Source: Solimonas sp964507195 (GTDB lineage: Bacteria > Pseudomonadota > Gammaproteobacteria > Nevskiales > Nevskiaceae). Taken from it: a stretch of DNA of 42,210 nucleotides. The stretch's first letter is position 1. The number at the start of each line of letters is the position of its first letter. Below, piece by piece: positions 15,978 through 23,678 of the stretch. The stretch spans positions 1 to 42,210 of the forward strand of contig CAZDPA010000012.1 in the NCBI GenBank assembly GCA_964507195.1. Direction: 5' to 3'. The notes below the pieces were generated by a model. That model was not told where the DNA came from, ran no database searches, and was given only the letters and a program-made list of their open reading frames with translations. Made by a program: the position numbers and the translations under genes.

Positions 15978-18900
15978 ACTTTTCCGCCTGGGCGATCCGG
16001 CAGCCGACGCCGTCGATCCTGCTGTTCTTCATGTTGATGGTGGCGGGCCTGATCGCCTTCCAGCGCCTCGGTATTCAGAGCATGCCGGACATGGAGTTTC
16101 CCTCGGTGTCGCTGATTGCCAGCGTGCCGGGGGCGGCGCCTGAGCAGCTCGAGGCGGAGGTGGCGCGGCCGATCGAGGATGTGGTGTCGAGCATCGGCAG
16201 CGTCCGCCACGTGTCGACGACGATCAACGATGGTGCCGTCAGCCTGATGATCGGGTTCACCTACGAGAAGGACACCCAGGAGGCGGTGATCGACGTGCGC
16301 GATGCCGTCGCGCGCATCCGCTCGACGCTCCCTGGGGAAATGCAGGAACCGGTGGTCTCACGCGTCGAGATTGCCGGTCTGCCGATGGTCAGCTATGCGG
16401 TCTCCTCCGAGCGCATGGACGAGGCCGATCTGTCGTGGTTCGTCGATGACACGGTGAACCGCGCGCTGCTGCAGGCACGCGGCGTTGCCGAGGTGCGTCG
16501 GCGTGGCGGGGTGACGCGCGAGGTGCGCGTCGAGCTCGATCCAAGCCGCCTGCAGGCGCAGCAGGTCACGCCGGGCGAAATCAGCACCCAGCTGCGGCGC
16601 ATGCAGCAGGAAGCGCCGGGCGGCCGCGGCGATCTGAGCGGACTGGAGCAGACCGTGCGCACGCTCGGCACCGTCAAGGATGCTGAGGCACTGGCGCAGA
16701 TGTCCCTGCCGCTGGCGGACGGCCGCAGACTGCGGCTCGGCGACGTTGCGCGGGTGCGCGACACTTACGCGGAACGCCGGCAGCTCGCGCTGCTGGACGG
16801 CGTGCCGGTCGTCGGCATCGACATCATGCGCGCGCGCGGACACGACGATGTCACCACTTCGAAAGGTGTCTACGCCGCGATCGATGCGCTCAAGCGCGAA
16901 CACCCGCAGGTGCGTTTCGTCGAGGTATCGAACACGGTCGATTACAGCCGTTCCGAGTACCAGGCGGCGATGCGCGCGCTCTACGAAGGCTGCATCCTCG
17001 CCATTCTCGTGGTCTGGGCCTTCCTGCGCGACTGGCGCGCGACACTGGTGTCCGCGGTGGCGCTGCCGCTGTCGATCATTCCGGCCTTCATCGTCATCAT
17101 GGCGATGGGCTACTACCTCAATGTTCTGACCTTGCTGGCCCTGATCCTGGTCATCGGCATTCTCGTCGACGATGCGATCGTCGAGGTCGAGAACATCATG
17201 CGCCACCTGCAGATGGGCAAGCCGCCACTGCAGGCCGCGAGAGAGGCAGCCGACGAGATCGGCCTGGCGGTGATCGCGACTTCGCTGACGCTGGTTGCGG
17301 TGTTCCTGCCCACGGCTTTTGCCGGCGGCATGACCGGCAGCCTGTTCCGTCAGTTCGGGTGGACCGCTTCTGCGGCGGTACTGTTCTCGCTGCTGGTCGC
17401 GCGTCTGCTGACGCCGATGATGGCGGCTTATCTGCTCAAGCCGAGCGCACAGGTGCATCGCGACGGACCGCTGATGTTGCGCTACCTCAGGGCCGCGCGC
17501 TGGTGTCTCGACCATCCGCGCACGACGGTCGTCGGCGCCGGGGCGTTTTTCCTCGCGTCGCTGGTGATGATCGGCCAGCTGCCACTGGCCTTCATCGCCG
17601 GCACCGATTCGTCCAACGAGGTCGCGATCATCGAAGGGCCCCCGGGCAGTTCGCTTGAACAGACGCGCGAACTGGCGGAGCGGGCGCGCGTGCTGCTGGC
17701 CGATCTGCCCTTCGTGCAACTGGTCTACACCACAATCGGCGCCGGTGTGCAGACCGGCAATATCCGCGACAGCCTGGCGGCCGCGGAAGTGCGCAAGGCG
17801 CAGCTCACTGCGCGTTTCGATCCGCAGGCCGGCAAGCGCTACACGATCGACGAGCTGCGCGTGGCGATGCGCGAAGCGCTGGCACCGCTGCCGGGCGCAC
17901 GGGTCAGCATCGGCCGCGGCACGCCGGGCGAGAAGATGAACCTGATGCTCGCCGGAAACGATCCGCAGGTGTTGATGCGCACGGCGCGCGCGGTGGAAAC
18001 CGAATCGCGCACGCTGCGCGGCATCGGCGCCGTGACCTCTTCGGCGAGCCTGCAGCGTCCAGAGATTGTCATTCGGCCGAACTTCGCGCGCGCTGCGGAA
18101 CTGGGCATCACGTCGGCGGCGATCGGCGAGGTCGTGCGCGTGGCCACGGTCGGCGACTACGACTTCAACCTGCCGCGCATGAACCTGCCGGGACGGCAGC
18201 TCTACGTGCGCGTGCAGCTCGATCCCGAGGCGCGCAGCGATCCGGCGATGATCGGGCAGCTGCGTGTGCGCAGCGATCGTGGCAGCGCGGTGCCGCTGGC
18301 CAACATCGCGGATATCAGCGTGGCTGGTGGTCCGGCGCAGATCGATCGCTACGACCGCAGCCGCGTCGTGACGCTGGCTGTCGACCTCGAAGGCCGGCCG
18401 ATCGGCGACGTGCTCGAGGAGGCGCGAGCGTTGCCGACGCTGAGCGCGTTGCCGGCCGGCGTGCGCGAGATCGAATCCGGCGACGTCGAGTACATGACCG
18501 AGATGGTCGACGGCTTCATGCTGGCGATGCTCGCCGGCATCTTCTGCGTCTATGCAGTCATGGTGCTGCTGTTCCATGACTTCGGCCAGCCGCTCACGGT
18601 GCTCGCGGCGCTGCCGCTGGCGGCGACCGGCGCGCTGGGCCTGCTGTGGATCTACGGACTGCCGCTGTCGATGTCGGCGCTGATCGGCCTGCTGATGCTG
18701 ATCGGCATCGTCACCAAGAACTCGATCCTGCTGGTCGACTACGCGATCATGGCGCGACGCGACCTAGGCATGAACCGCACCGACGCGCTGCTCGACGCCT
18801 GTCACAAGCGTGCGCGGCCGATCGTCATGACCACGATGGCGATGGGTGCCGGCATGATGCCGATTGCGCTGGTGCTCAGCGGCGACGATGCGTTCCGCCA

Positions 18901-19108
18901 ACCGATGGCGCTGGTCGTGATCGGCGGCCTGATCACGTCGACCGTGCTGAGCCTGCTGGTCGTGCCGGTGGTGTTCGAACTCGTCGATGAGGTCAAGGTC
19001 TGGTTGCGGGTGCGTTTGTCCGCAAGCGCAACGGCATCGGCCGCTGATGTCCACGAGCGCAATCGGCCTTCTGCCGCTGCAGCCCACCCATCAGGCTACG
19101 AATCTTGA
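15974..19108 (+). CDS. RND (HAE1/AcrB-like) efflux pump permease
   Basis: 1044 residues, full length for the family. It shows an N-terminal membrane helix, two large periplasmic loops and twelve expected spans. The proton-relay acidic pair D399-D400 lies in GILVDDAIVEVENI, and the lysine K915 in GIVTKNSILLVDYA occupies the AcrB Lys940 position, so proton coupling looks intact. Family landmarks PGAAPEQLEAEVARPIED and GSSLEQTRELAERARVLL are also present. Sequence features resemble the AcrB/D/F class but the exported compound cannot be told. It overlaps the adaptor by four bases. Its stop codon lies within the -35 box of the dehydrogenase promoter. Confidence 0.93.
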   Translation: MNFSAWAIRQPTPSILLFFMLMVAGLIAFQRLGIQSMPDMEFPSVSLIASVPGAAPEQLEAEVARPIEDVVSSIGSVRHVSTTINDGAVSLMIGFTYEKDTQEAVIDVRDAVARIRSTLPGEMQEPVVSRVEIAGLPMVSYAVSSERMDEADLSWFVDDTVNRALLQARGVAEVRRRGGVTREVRVELDPSRLQAQQVTPGEISTQLRRMQQEAPGGRGDLSGLEQTVRTLGTVKDAEALAQMSLPLADGRRLRLGDVARVRDTYAERRQLALLDGVPVVGIDIMRARGHDDVTTSKGVYAAIDALKREHPQVRFVEVSNTVDYSRSEYQAAMRALYEGCILAILVVWAFLRDWRATLVSAVALPLSIIPAFIVIMAMGYYLNVLTLLALILVIGILVDDAIVEVENIMRHLQMGKPPLQAAREAADEIGLAVIATSLTLVAVFLPTAFAGGMTGSLFRQFGWTASAAVLFSLLVARLLTPMMAAYLLKPSAQVHRDGPLMLRYLRAARWCLDHPRTTVVGAGAFFLASLVMIGQLPLAFIAGTDSSNEVAIIEGPPGSSLEQTRELAERARVLLADLPFVQLVYTTIGAGVQTGNIRDSLAAAEVRKAQLTARFDPQAGKRYTIDELRVAMREALAPLPGARVSIGRGTPGEKMNLMLAGNDPQVLMRTARAVETESRTLRGIGAVTSSASLQRPEIVIRPNFARAAELGITSAAIGEVVRVATVGDYDFNLPRMNLPGRQLYVRVQLDPEARSDPAMIGQLRVRSDRGSAVPLANIADISVAGGPAQIDRYDRSRVVTLAVDLEGRPIGDVLEEARALPTLSALPAGVREIESGDVEYMTEMVDGFMLAMLAGIFCVYAVMVLLFHDFGQPLTVLAALPLAATGALGLLWIYGLPLSMSALIGLLMLIGIVTKNSILLVDYAIMARRDLGMNRTDALLDACHKRARPIVMTTMAMGAGMMPIALVLSGDDAFRQPMALVVIGGLITSTVLSLLVVPVVFELVDEVKVWLRVRLSASATASAADVHERNRPSAAAAHPSGYES

Positions 19109-19151
19109 CGCCCGTTGGCGCAGCGTTGATATTAGTGTCATAACTATGACA
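19105..19151 (+). promoter_or_regulatory. Sigma70-type promoter with a perfect 16-bp palindrome
   Basis: TTGACG (19105-19110) and GATATT (19128-19133) are spaced by 17 bp. Immediately downstream, over the expected transcription start, lies TGTCATAACTATGACA (19136-19151), a perfect dyad of 7 + 2 + 7 bases. The position suits a repressor of the TetR type. It is AT-rich within a GC-rich region. Confidence 0.65.
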
Positions 19152-19169
19152 TCAAATACAGGAACCCGC

Positions 19170-21119
19170 GTGAGCAACAATCCCATGGTCAACAAGCTTC
19201 GCTATGCGTCCCTGCTGGCCGTGACGGGCGCCGTGTTCTGCGCCTCGGCTGCAGACCCTGATGCGCATCAGATGGGTACGAAGTACTCGCCGCTGACGCA
19301 GATCAACGCGGGCAATGTCGACAAGCTCGAACTGGCATGGGAATACCACACCGGTGAAGTTCCGCCGAAAGAGGCCGGCATGGCGCTGATCGCTTTCGAG
19401 GATCAGCCGAGCATGATCGAAGGCAATCTGGTGGTCTGCACGACGTCGCGCCGCATCATTGCGCTCGATCCGCAGACCGGCGAGCAGCGCTGGGTTTTCG
19501 ATCCACAGGATCCGAAGCTCGGCATGCGCAAATGCCGCGGCATCTCGCATTGGATCGACAATGAAGCTGTGGAAGGCGCCAGCTGCAAATCGCGCATCTT
19601 CCTCGGCACCGCCGACTACCGCCTGATCGCAATCGACGCCAAGGACGGCAAGCGCTGCGAAGCCTTTGGCGAGAATGGCCAGGTCAGGATGCAGCCGAGC
19701 AAGCCGGAGCTCTGGCCCGGTGAGGTCGTTGCCGGTTCAAAGCCGGCGATCGTCAACGGTGTCGTCGTCGTCGGTTCCGCCGTCGCCGACAATCAGCGCG
19801 TCGATGCGCCGAGCGGACAGGTTCTGGCATTCGATGCGCGCAGCGGCAAGCCGCTGTGGCACTTCGATCCGCTGCCGCGTGATCCCGCTGATCCTGCGGC
19901 AAAGACCTGGGAGAAGGGCACGGCCGAAGGCTTCGGTGGCGGCAATGTCTGGGCCAACATGGCGGTCGATCAGGATATGGATCTGGTGTACCTGCCGACG
20001 ACCAGCCCGTCCGGAGACTTCTTCGGCGGTGGACGCGCCGGTGACAACCGCTATTCGTCATCGATCGTTGCGCTCAAGGGTGCAACCGGCGAAGTCGCGT
20101 GGCATTTCCAGTTCGTGCATCACAACGTGTTCGACTACGACACGCCGTCGGAACCGCTGCTGATCGACTGGAAGCGCGCCGATGGCTCTACCGTGCCGGC
20201 ACTGGTGCAGAACAACAAGACCGGCCTGATCTTCGCGTTCAATCGCGCAACTGGTGAACCGCTGGTGCCGATTGAAGAACGTCGCGTTCCGCAGAAGGGC
20301 GAGGTCAGCGGCGAACAGCTTTCGCCGACGCAACCTTTCCCGGTCGGCATGCCGGTACTGGCACCGCAGAGCTTTTATCCGGACGACGCCTGGGGTTTTA
20401 CGTTCATCGACAGATGGCTGTGCAAGCGCAAGGCCGAAGGCCTGAACCATGGCGCGATCTATACGCCGCCGAGCGAGCAGGGTACGATCTTCTCGCCGTC
20501 CGTCGGCGGCGGTCCTAACTGGGGTGGCGGAGCGTATGACCCGGCCAGCGGCATCATGGTCGTGCCGTCGAATCGAGTACCGACCATCGTCAAGCTGGTC
20601 CCCGTCGCCAACGCCAAGACCGGCCCGATGGACAAGGTCGAGCTCGGCGGCACGATGTCCTTCCCTGCGGCCGGCTCGCCGTATGTCTACGAAATTTCTC
20701 CGCTGCTGTCGCCGCTGGGTTCGCCGTGCTCGGCGCCGCCCTGGGCCGCACTGACTGCGGTCGATCTCGTCAACAGGAAGATTGTCTGGGAAGTGCCGCT
20801 GGGCAGCATCGAGAAGATGATGCCGGTCAAGCCGCCGTTCGAGATGGACCTGGAACTCGGCACGCCGGGCGCAGGCGGCCCGCTGATCACCGCCGGTGGT
20901 CTGGTGTTCATCGGCTATACGCTGGACGACTCCCTGCGTGCATTCGATCTGCGCAGCGGCAAGGTGCTGTGGAAGACCGACCTGCCCGCGGCAGGTACCG
21001 CAGTGCCGGTCAGCTATGAAGCCGGTGGTGCGCAGTACGTCGTGATCGCTGCCGGCGGTCACACGATGTATGGATCGACGACCGGCGATTCGGTCGTGGC
21101 ATACAAGCTCAAACGCTGA
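19170..21119 (+). CDS. Secreted PQQ-dependent dehydrogenase (glucose dehydrogenase-like)
   Basis: 649 residues from GTG 19170 (CAGGAA about six bases upstream), giving the signal peptide MVNKLRYASLLAVTGAVFCASA shortly after the start. The chain is an eight-bladed quinoprotein propeller with repeated tryptophan docking segments (AWEYHTGEVP, GEQRWVFDPQ, GKPLWHFDP, GKVLWKTDLP) and the glucose-dehydrogenase-like phrases GTKYSPLTQIN, HHNVFDYD and SAPPWAALTAVDL. It lacks the five-span membrane domain of Escherichia coli Gcd and any CxxCH haem domain, so it should be a soluble or loosely attached periplasmic enzyme passing electrons to a separate acceptor. Substrate (sugar, alcohol or cyclitol) is unassigned. 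No PQQ biosynthesis genes are in the window. Alternative starts are 19146 and 19185. Confidence 0.88.
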   Translation: MSNNPMVNKLRYASLLAVTGAVFCASAADPDAHQMGTKYSPLTQINAGNVDKLELAWEYHTGEVPPKEAGMALIAFEDQPSMIEGNLVVCTTSRRIIALDPQTGEQRWVFDPQDPKLGMRKCRGISHWIDNEAVEGASCKSRIFLGTADYRLIAIDAKDGKRCEAFGENGQVRMQPSKPELWPGEVVAGSKPAIVNGVVVVGSAVADNQRVDAPSGQVLAFDARSGKPLWHFDPLPRDPADPAAKTWEKGTAEGFGGGNVWANMAVDQDMDLVYLPTTSPSGDFFGGGRAGDNRYSSSIVALKGATGEVAWHFQFVHHNVFDYDTPSEPLLIDWKRADGSTVPALVQNNKTGLIFAFNRATGEPLVPIEERRVPQKGEVSGEQLSPTQPFPVGMPVLAPQSFYPDDAWGFTFIDRWLCKRKAEGLNHGAIYTPPSEQGTIFSPSVGGGPNWGGGAYDPASGIMVVPSNRVPTIVKLVPVANAKTGPMDKVELGGTMSFPAAGSPYVYEISPLLSPLGSPCSAPPWAALTAVDLVNRKIVWEVPLGSIEKMMPVKPPFEMDLELGTPGAGGPLITAGGLVFIGYTLDDSLRAFDLRSGKVLWKTDLPAAGTAVPVSYEAGGAQYVVIAAGGHTMYGSTTGDSVVAYKLKR

Positions 21120-21146
21120 GACTGCGAATCCGATTCCGGAGGGCGA

Positions 21147-21174
21147 CTGTCCCTGCAGCGAAACTGCTTAGAAT
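21147..21174 (+). promoter_or_regulatory. Promoter of the DUF305 gene
   Basis: TAGAAT (21169-21174) matches the -10 consensus at five of six positions and lies seven bases from ATG 21182. A weak -35 (CTGTCC, 21147-21152) is 16 bp upstream. With no ribosome site, the spacing predicts a leaderless transcript. Confidence 0.4.
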
Positions 21175-21181
21175 CGCGGCC

Positions 21182-21844
21182 ATGCAGATTTCACGAACCG
21201 CCTTGGCCGTCGCGGCCTGCCTGATCGCGCTCGGTGCGCTTGCCGTCGAGCATCTTGTGTGGCCGCGATTCAAGATCAGCGATCCGGCTGCGGGCATCAC
21301 CGTGCCCGGCCCGGTCGATGTCGGCTTCGCACAGTCGATGGTCCTGCATCACCAGCAGGCGATCGGCATGGCAATGCTGATGCAGGACGACCGGCCGACG
21401 CCGCTGGTGATGCTGGCGCGCGGTATCGCCACCGCACAACTGGTCGAACTCGGTGAGATGCGCGGCTGGCTGCGCGTGTGGAATCAGCCGCTGATTGCGC
21501 AGAAGCAGGGCATGGACTGGATGCTGCTCGGCAGCCGTCCGCCCGACGCGGAGCTGCGTCAGTACCTGCTGGATTGCCAGCGTGCGCCGACCGGCATGTC
21601 CGGCCTGGCCACCGATGCGGAAGTGAACCGTCTCAGGGAACTCGACGGGCGCGAGCGCGACAAGCACTTTCTGCGCCTGATGCTCGCCCACCACGAGGGG
21701 GCGATCCCGATGGCGCGATTCGCGGCAGCCGAGGCGCTCGTGCCGGTCGTGCGTGACCTGGCGTCACGCATTGTTCTCGAGCAGTCGGAGGAGATCTACC
21801 GCATCCAGCGCACGCTGGTGGCGATCGACGCGCTGCCGGAGTAG
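21182..21844 (+). CDS. DUF305 (ferritin-like fold) exported protein
   Basis: 220 residues with an N-terminal membrane or signal segment (RTALAVAACLIALGALAVE). Two DUF305 half-motifs are present: FAQSMVLHHQQAIGMAML and LMLAHHEGAIPMARFA, each with the His-His pair of the family. DUF305 proteins are helical, usually exported, and often found near copper or other metal genes; metal binding by the paired histidines is a family-level inference. Here it follows the PQQ dehydrogenase by 62 bases but has its own -10 box. No copper genes are adjacent, so its role here is open. Confidence 0.85.
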   Translation: MQISRTALAVAACLIALGALAVEHLVWPRFKISDPAAGITVPGPVDVGFAQSMVLHHQQAIGMAMLMQDDRPTPLVMLARGIATAQLVELGEMRGWLRVWNQPLIAQKQGMDWMLLGSRPPDAELRQYLLDCQRAPTGMSGLATDAEVNRLRELDGRERDKHFLRLMLAHHEGAIPMARFAAAEALVPVVRDLASRIVLEQSEEIYRIQRTLVAIDALPE

Positions 21845-21864
21845 GGACAGACGCTTCCGGCAGA

Positions 21865-21893
21865 TATACTTCCGCGCACAACAAACGGGGGAG
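21865..21893 (+). promoter_or_regulatory. Promoter and ribosome site of the LVIVD-relay operon
   Basis: TATACT (21865-21870) is a good -10 box, with only a weak -35 about 17 bp upstream. GGGGGAG (21887-21893) is a strong ribosome site eight bases before ATG 21902. Confidence 0.45.
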
Positions 21894-21901
21894 TTTCAAT
21901 C

Positions 21902-23608
21902 ATGATCAATTCACTGCGCGCCCTGTGCGGCATCGCCCTGACTATGGCGCTGACTGCCTGCGGTGGCGGTGGTGATGGACCGTCGGAAGTCGTGCAGGGA
22001 CCGACGCCCAAGGCGAACTGCGGTGCCGGCTCGCGACCCGAAACCGGCTTGCAGGGGCGTGTCAGCCAGGCGGACCATGACAGCGGTCGCGCGGCCGAGG
22101 GCTATACCTGCAATACCGAACTGGTCGGTAGTTTCGGGGCGCCGAACCCGATCGGCACGGTCGGCGGTTTCAAGGTCGAACGCTACGTCGACAAGTCAGG
22201 CCGCGAGTGCGCGTACTACGACACCACACTGCTGTATCCGACCAACCTGCTGGACTTCGAAGCCGGCGTGAACGTGCTCGACATGAGCGATCCGACGAAT
22301 CCGGTCCGCACCGCGCGACTGGTCACGCCGGCAATGCTGTCTCCGCACGAATCGCTGGTCGTGTCGCAGGAGGGCGGGGTGCTCGCCGCCGTGCTCGGCA
22401 ACCCGGCGTTCTATCCGGGCGCCATCGATGTCTATGATCTGGCCGACGACTGCCGTTATCCGGTGCTGCGCTCGACGCTGGGAATCGGTGTCCTCGGTCA
22501 CGAGAGCGGCATCGCGCCGGACGGCAAGACCTTCTTCTCGTCGTCGCCCGGCACGCCGACGCTGACAGCCGTCGACATCACGAACCCGCTGCTGGCGATT
22601 CCGCTGTGGACCGGCAATTACCGATCGCACGGCCTGTCGATCAGCAACGACGGCAACCGCGCCTATCTCGCGGCCGGCAACGGCAACGGCGTGCTGATCC
22701 TCGACATCTCCGAGATCCAGGCGCGCAAATCGAATCCGCAGGTGCGCGAAGTCGGCAAGGTCTCGTGGGACAACCAGACCATTCCGCAGAACGCGATTCC
22801 ATTCACGCGCGACGGCAGGCCCTATCTGCTGGAGATCGACGAGTACTCGACGAACGGCGGCAGCGTGACCCTGCACGGCAGCGTCGTCGGTGCCGGCCGC
22901 ATCATCGACATCAGCGACGAAACCCAGCCGGAGGTCATCTCCAATCTGCGCCTGGAAGTACACGAGCCGGAGAACCGCGACCTCATCGCCGGAGACCCCG
23001 GCGCCGTCCTGCCGATCCAGGGCTATGCCGGGCACTACTGCAATATTCCGACGCGGGTGAATCCCGACATCGCGGCGTGCAGCATGATCGTCTCAGGTCT
23101 GCGCATCTTCGACATCCGCGATCCGAAGAAGCCGCGCGAGATCGCCTACTTCAACGCACCGGTGAATCCGCGCGTTACGCCAGTCTTCGAAGCCAGCAAC
23201 TGGGCGATGTCGAGCCCGTCGTTCGCGCCGGATCGAAAGGAGATCTGGTACACCGACGGTTACGGCGGCTTCTACGTCGTGCGCGTCACCAACGGCGTCT
23301 GGGGAGGCACTGCGCCGCATGACGACTGTGGACAAGGACTTCGACCCCGGCGCCTGGGACGAGCTGCTGCAGCTCTTCGGCCGCGACGGCGTCGCCGAGA
23401 TGCTCGACGCGCTGCAGCGCGATCTGCCGGTGCAGCAGCAGCGACTTGCCGATGCACTGACCGCCGACAACCGCAGCGCGCTGAAGAGCATTGCGCACAG
23501 CCTTCGCGGCGTGGCGCTGCAGTTCGGCGCTGCGGCGCTTGCGCAGCGTTGCGCGGACGTGGAGCAGTCCGCGGCCGGGCAGACCCCCACAGCGCAGCTC
23601 GGTACTGA
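21902..23608 (+). CDS. LVIVD-repeat beta-propeller lipoprotein (3' frameshift suspected)
   Basis: The frame begins with a lipoprotein signal (MINSLRALCGIALTMALTAC, lipidated Cys20). Repeats of the LVIVD propeller type follow: GVNVLDMSDPTNPVRTARL, GAIDVYDLADDC, TAVDITNPLLAIP, GVLILDISEI, GRIIDISDETQPEVISNL and GLRIFDIRDPKKPREIAYF, ending in YGGFYVVRVTNGVW near 23300. Such proteins are secreted or lipid-anchored propellers, probably periplasmic, with no known reaction. Beyond 23305 the open frame continues to 23608 as Arg/Ala-rich nonsense that is simply the Hpt gene read in a wrong frame. One extra base in GGGG 23301-23304 would end the protein at TGA 23320-23322, overlapping the Hpt start as ATGA. 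I regard 23322 as the true end and the last 95 codons as artefact or mutation. Confidence 0.8.
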   Translation: MINSLRALCGIALTMALTACGGGGDGPSEVVQGPTPKANCGAGSRPETGLQGRVSQADHDSGRAAEGYTCNTELVGSFGAPNPIGTVGGFKVERYVDKSGRECAYYDTTLLYPTNLLDFEAGVNVLDMSDPTNPVRTARLVTPAMLSPHESLVVSQEGGVLAAVLGNPAFYPGAIDVYDLADDCRYPVLRSTLGIGVLGHESGIAPDGKTFFSSSPGTPTLTAVDITNPLLAIPLWTGNYRSHGLSISNDGNRAYLAAGNGNGVLILDISEIQARKSNPQVREVGKVSWDNQTIPQNAIPFTRDGRPYLLEIDEYSTNGGSVTLHGSVVGAGRIIDISDETQPEVISNLRLEVHEPENRDLIAGDPGAVLPIQGYAGHYCNIPTRVNPDIAACSMIVSGLRIFDIRDPKKPREIAYFNAPVNPRVTPVFEASNWAMSSPSFAPDRKEIWYTDGYGGFYVVRVTNGVWGGTAPHDDCGQGLRPRRLGRAAAALRPRRRRRDARRAAARSAGAAAATCRCTDRRQPQRAEEHCAQPSRRGAAVRRCGACAALRGRGAVRGRADPHSAARY

Positions 23609-23678
23609 TACCGCGCGCCTGCTCGAAGGCTACGGCGTACTTGTGCGCGGGCTGCAGGCTTCATTGCATGACGCCTGA
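23319..23678 (+). CDS. Free-standing Hpt phosphotransfer protein
   Basis: 119 residues. The Hpt four-helix bundle is evident: DELLQLFGRDGVAEMLDAL, an acidic/polar helix, then KSIAHSLRGVALQFGAAAL with phospho-accepting His60 in the canonical AHSLRG context. No kinase or receiver is fused. It lies between the LVIVD gene and the hybrid kinase and overlaps the kinase start by 11 bases. The kinase has two receivers and no Hpt of its own, so this protein most likely carries phosphate from the kinase receiver to the LuxR regulator. Confidence 0.85.
   Translation: MTTVDKDFDPGAWDELLQLFGRDGVAEMLDALQRDLPVQQQRLADALTADNRSALKSIAHSLRGVALQFGAAALAQRCADVEQSAAGQTPTAQLGTDTARLLEGYGVLVRGLQASLHDA

Noticed and set aside
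16358..18577. Long minus-strand open frame (739 codons) opposite the RND pump
   Set aside because: Full-length RND motifs on the plus strand leave no doubt; the antisense frame is His/Arg/Gln-rich and typical of high-GC shadows.
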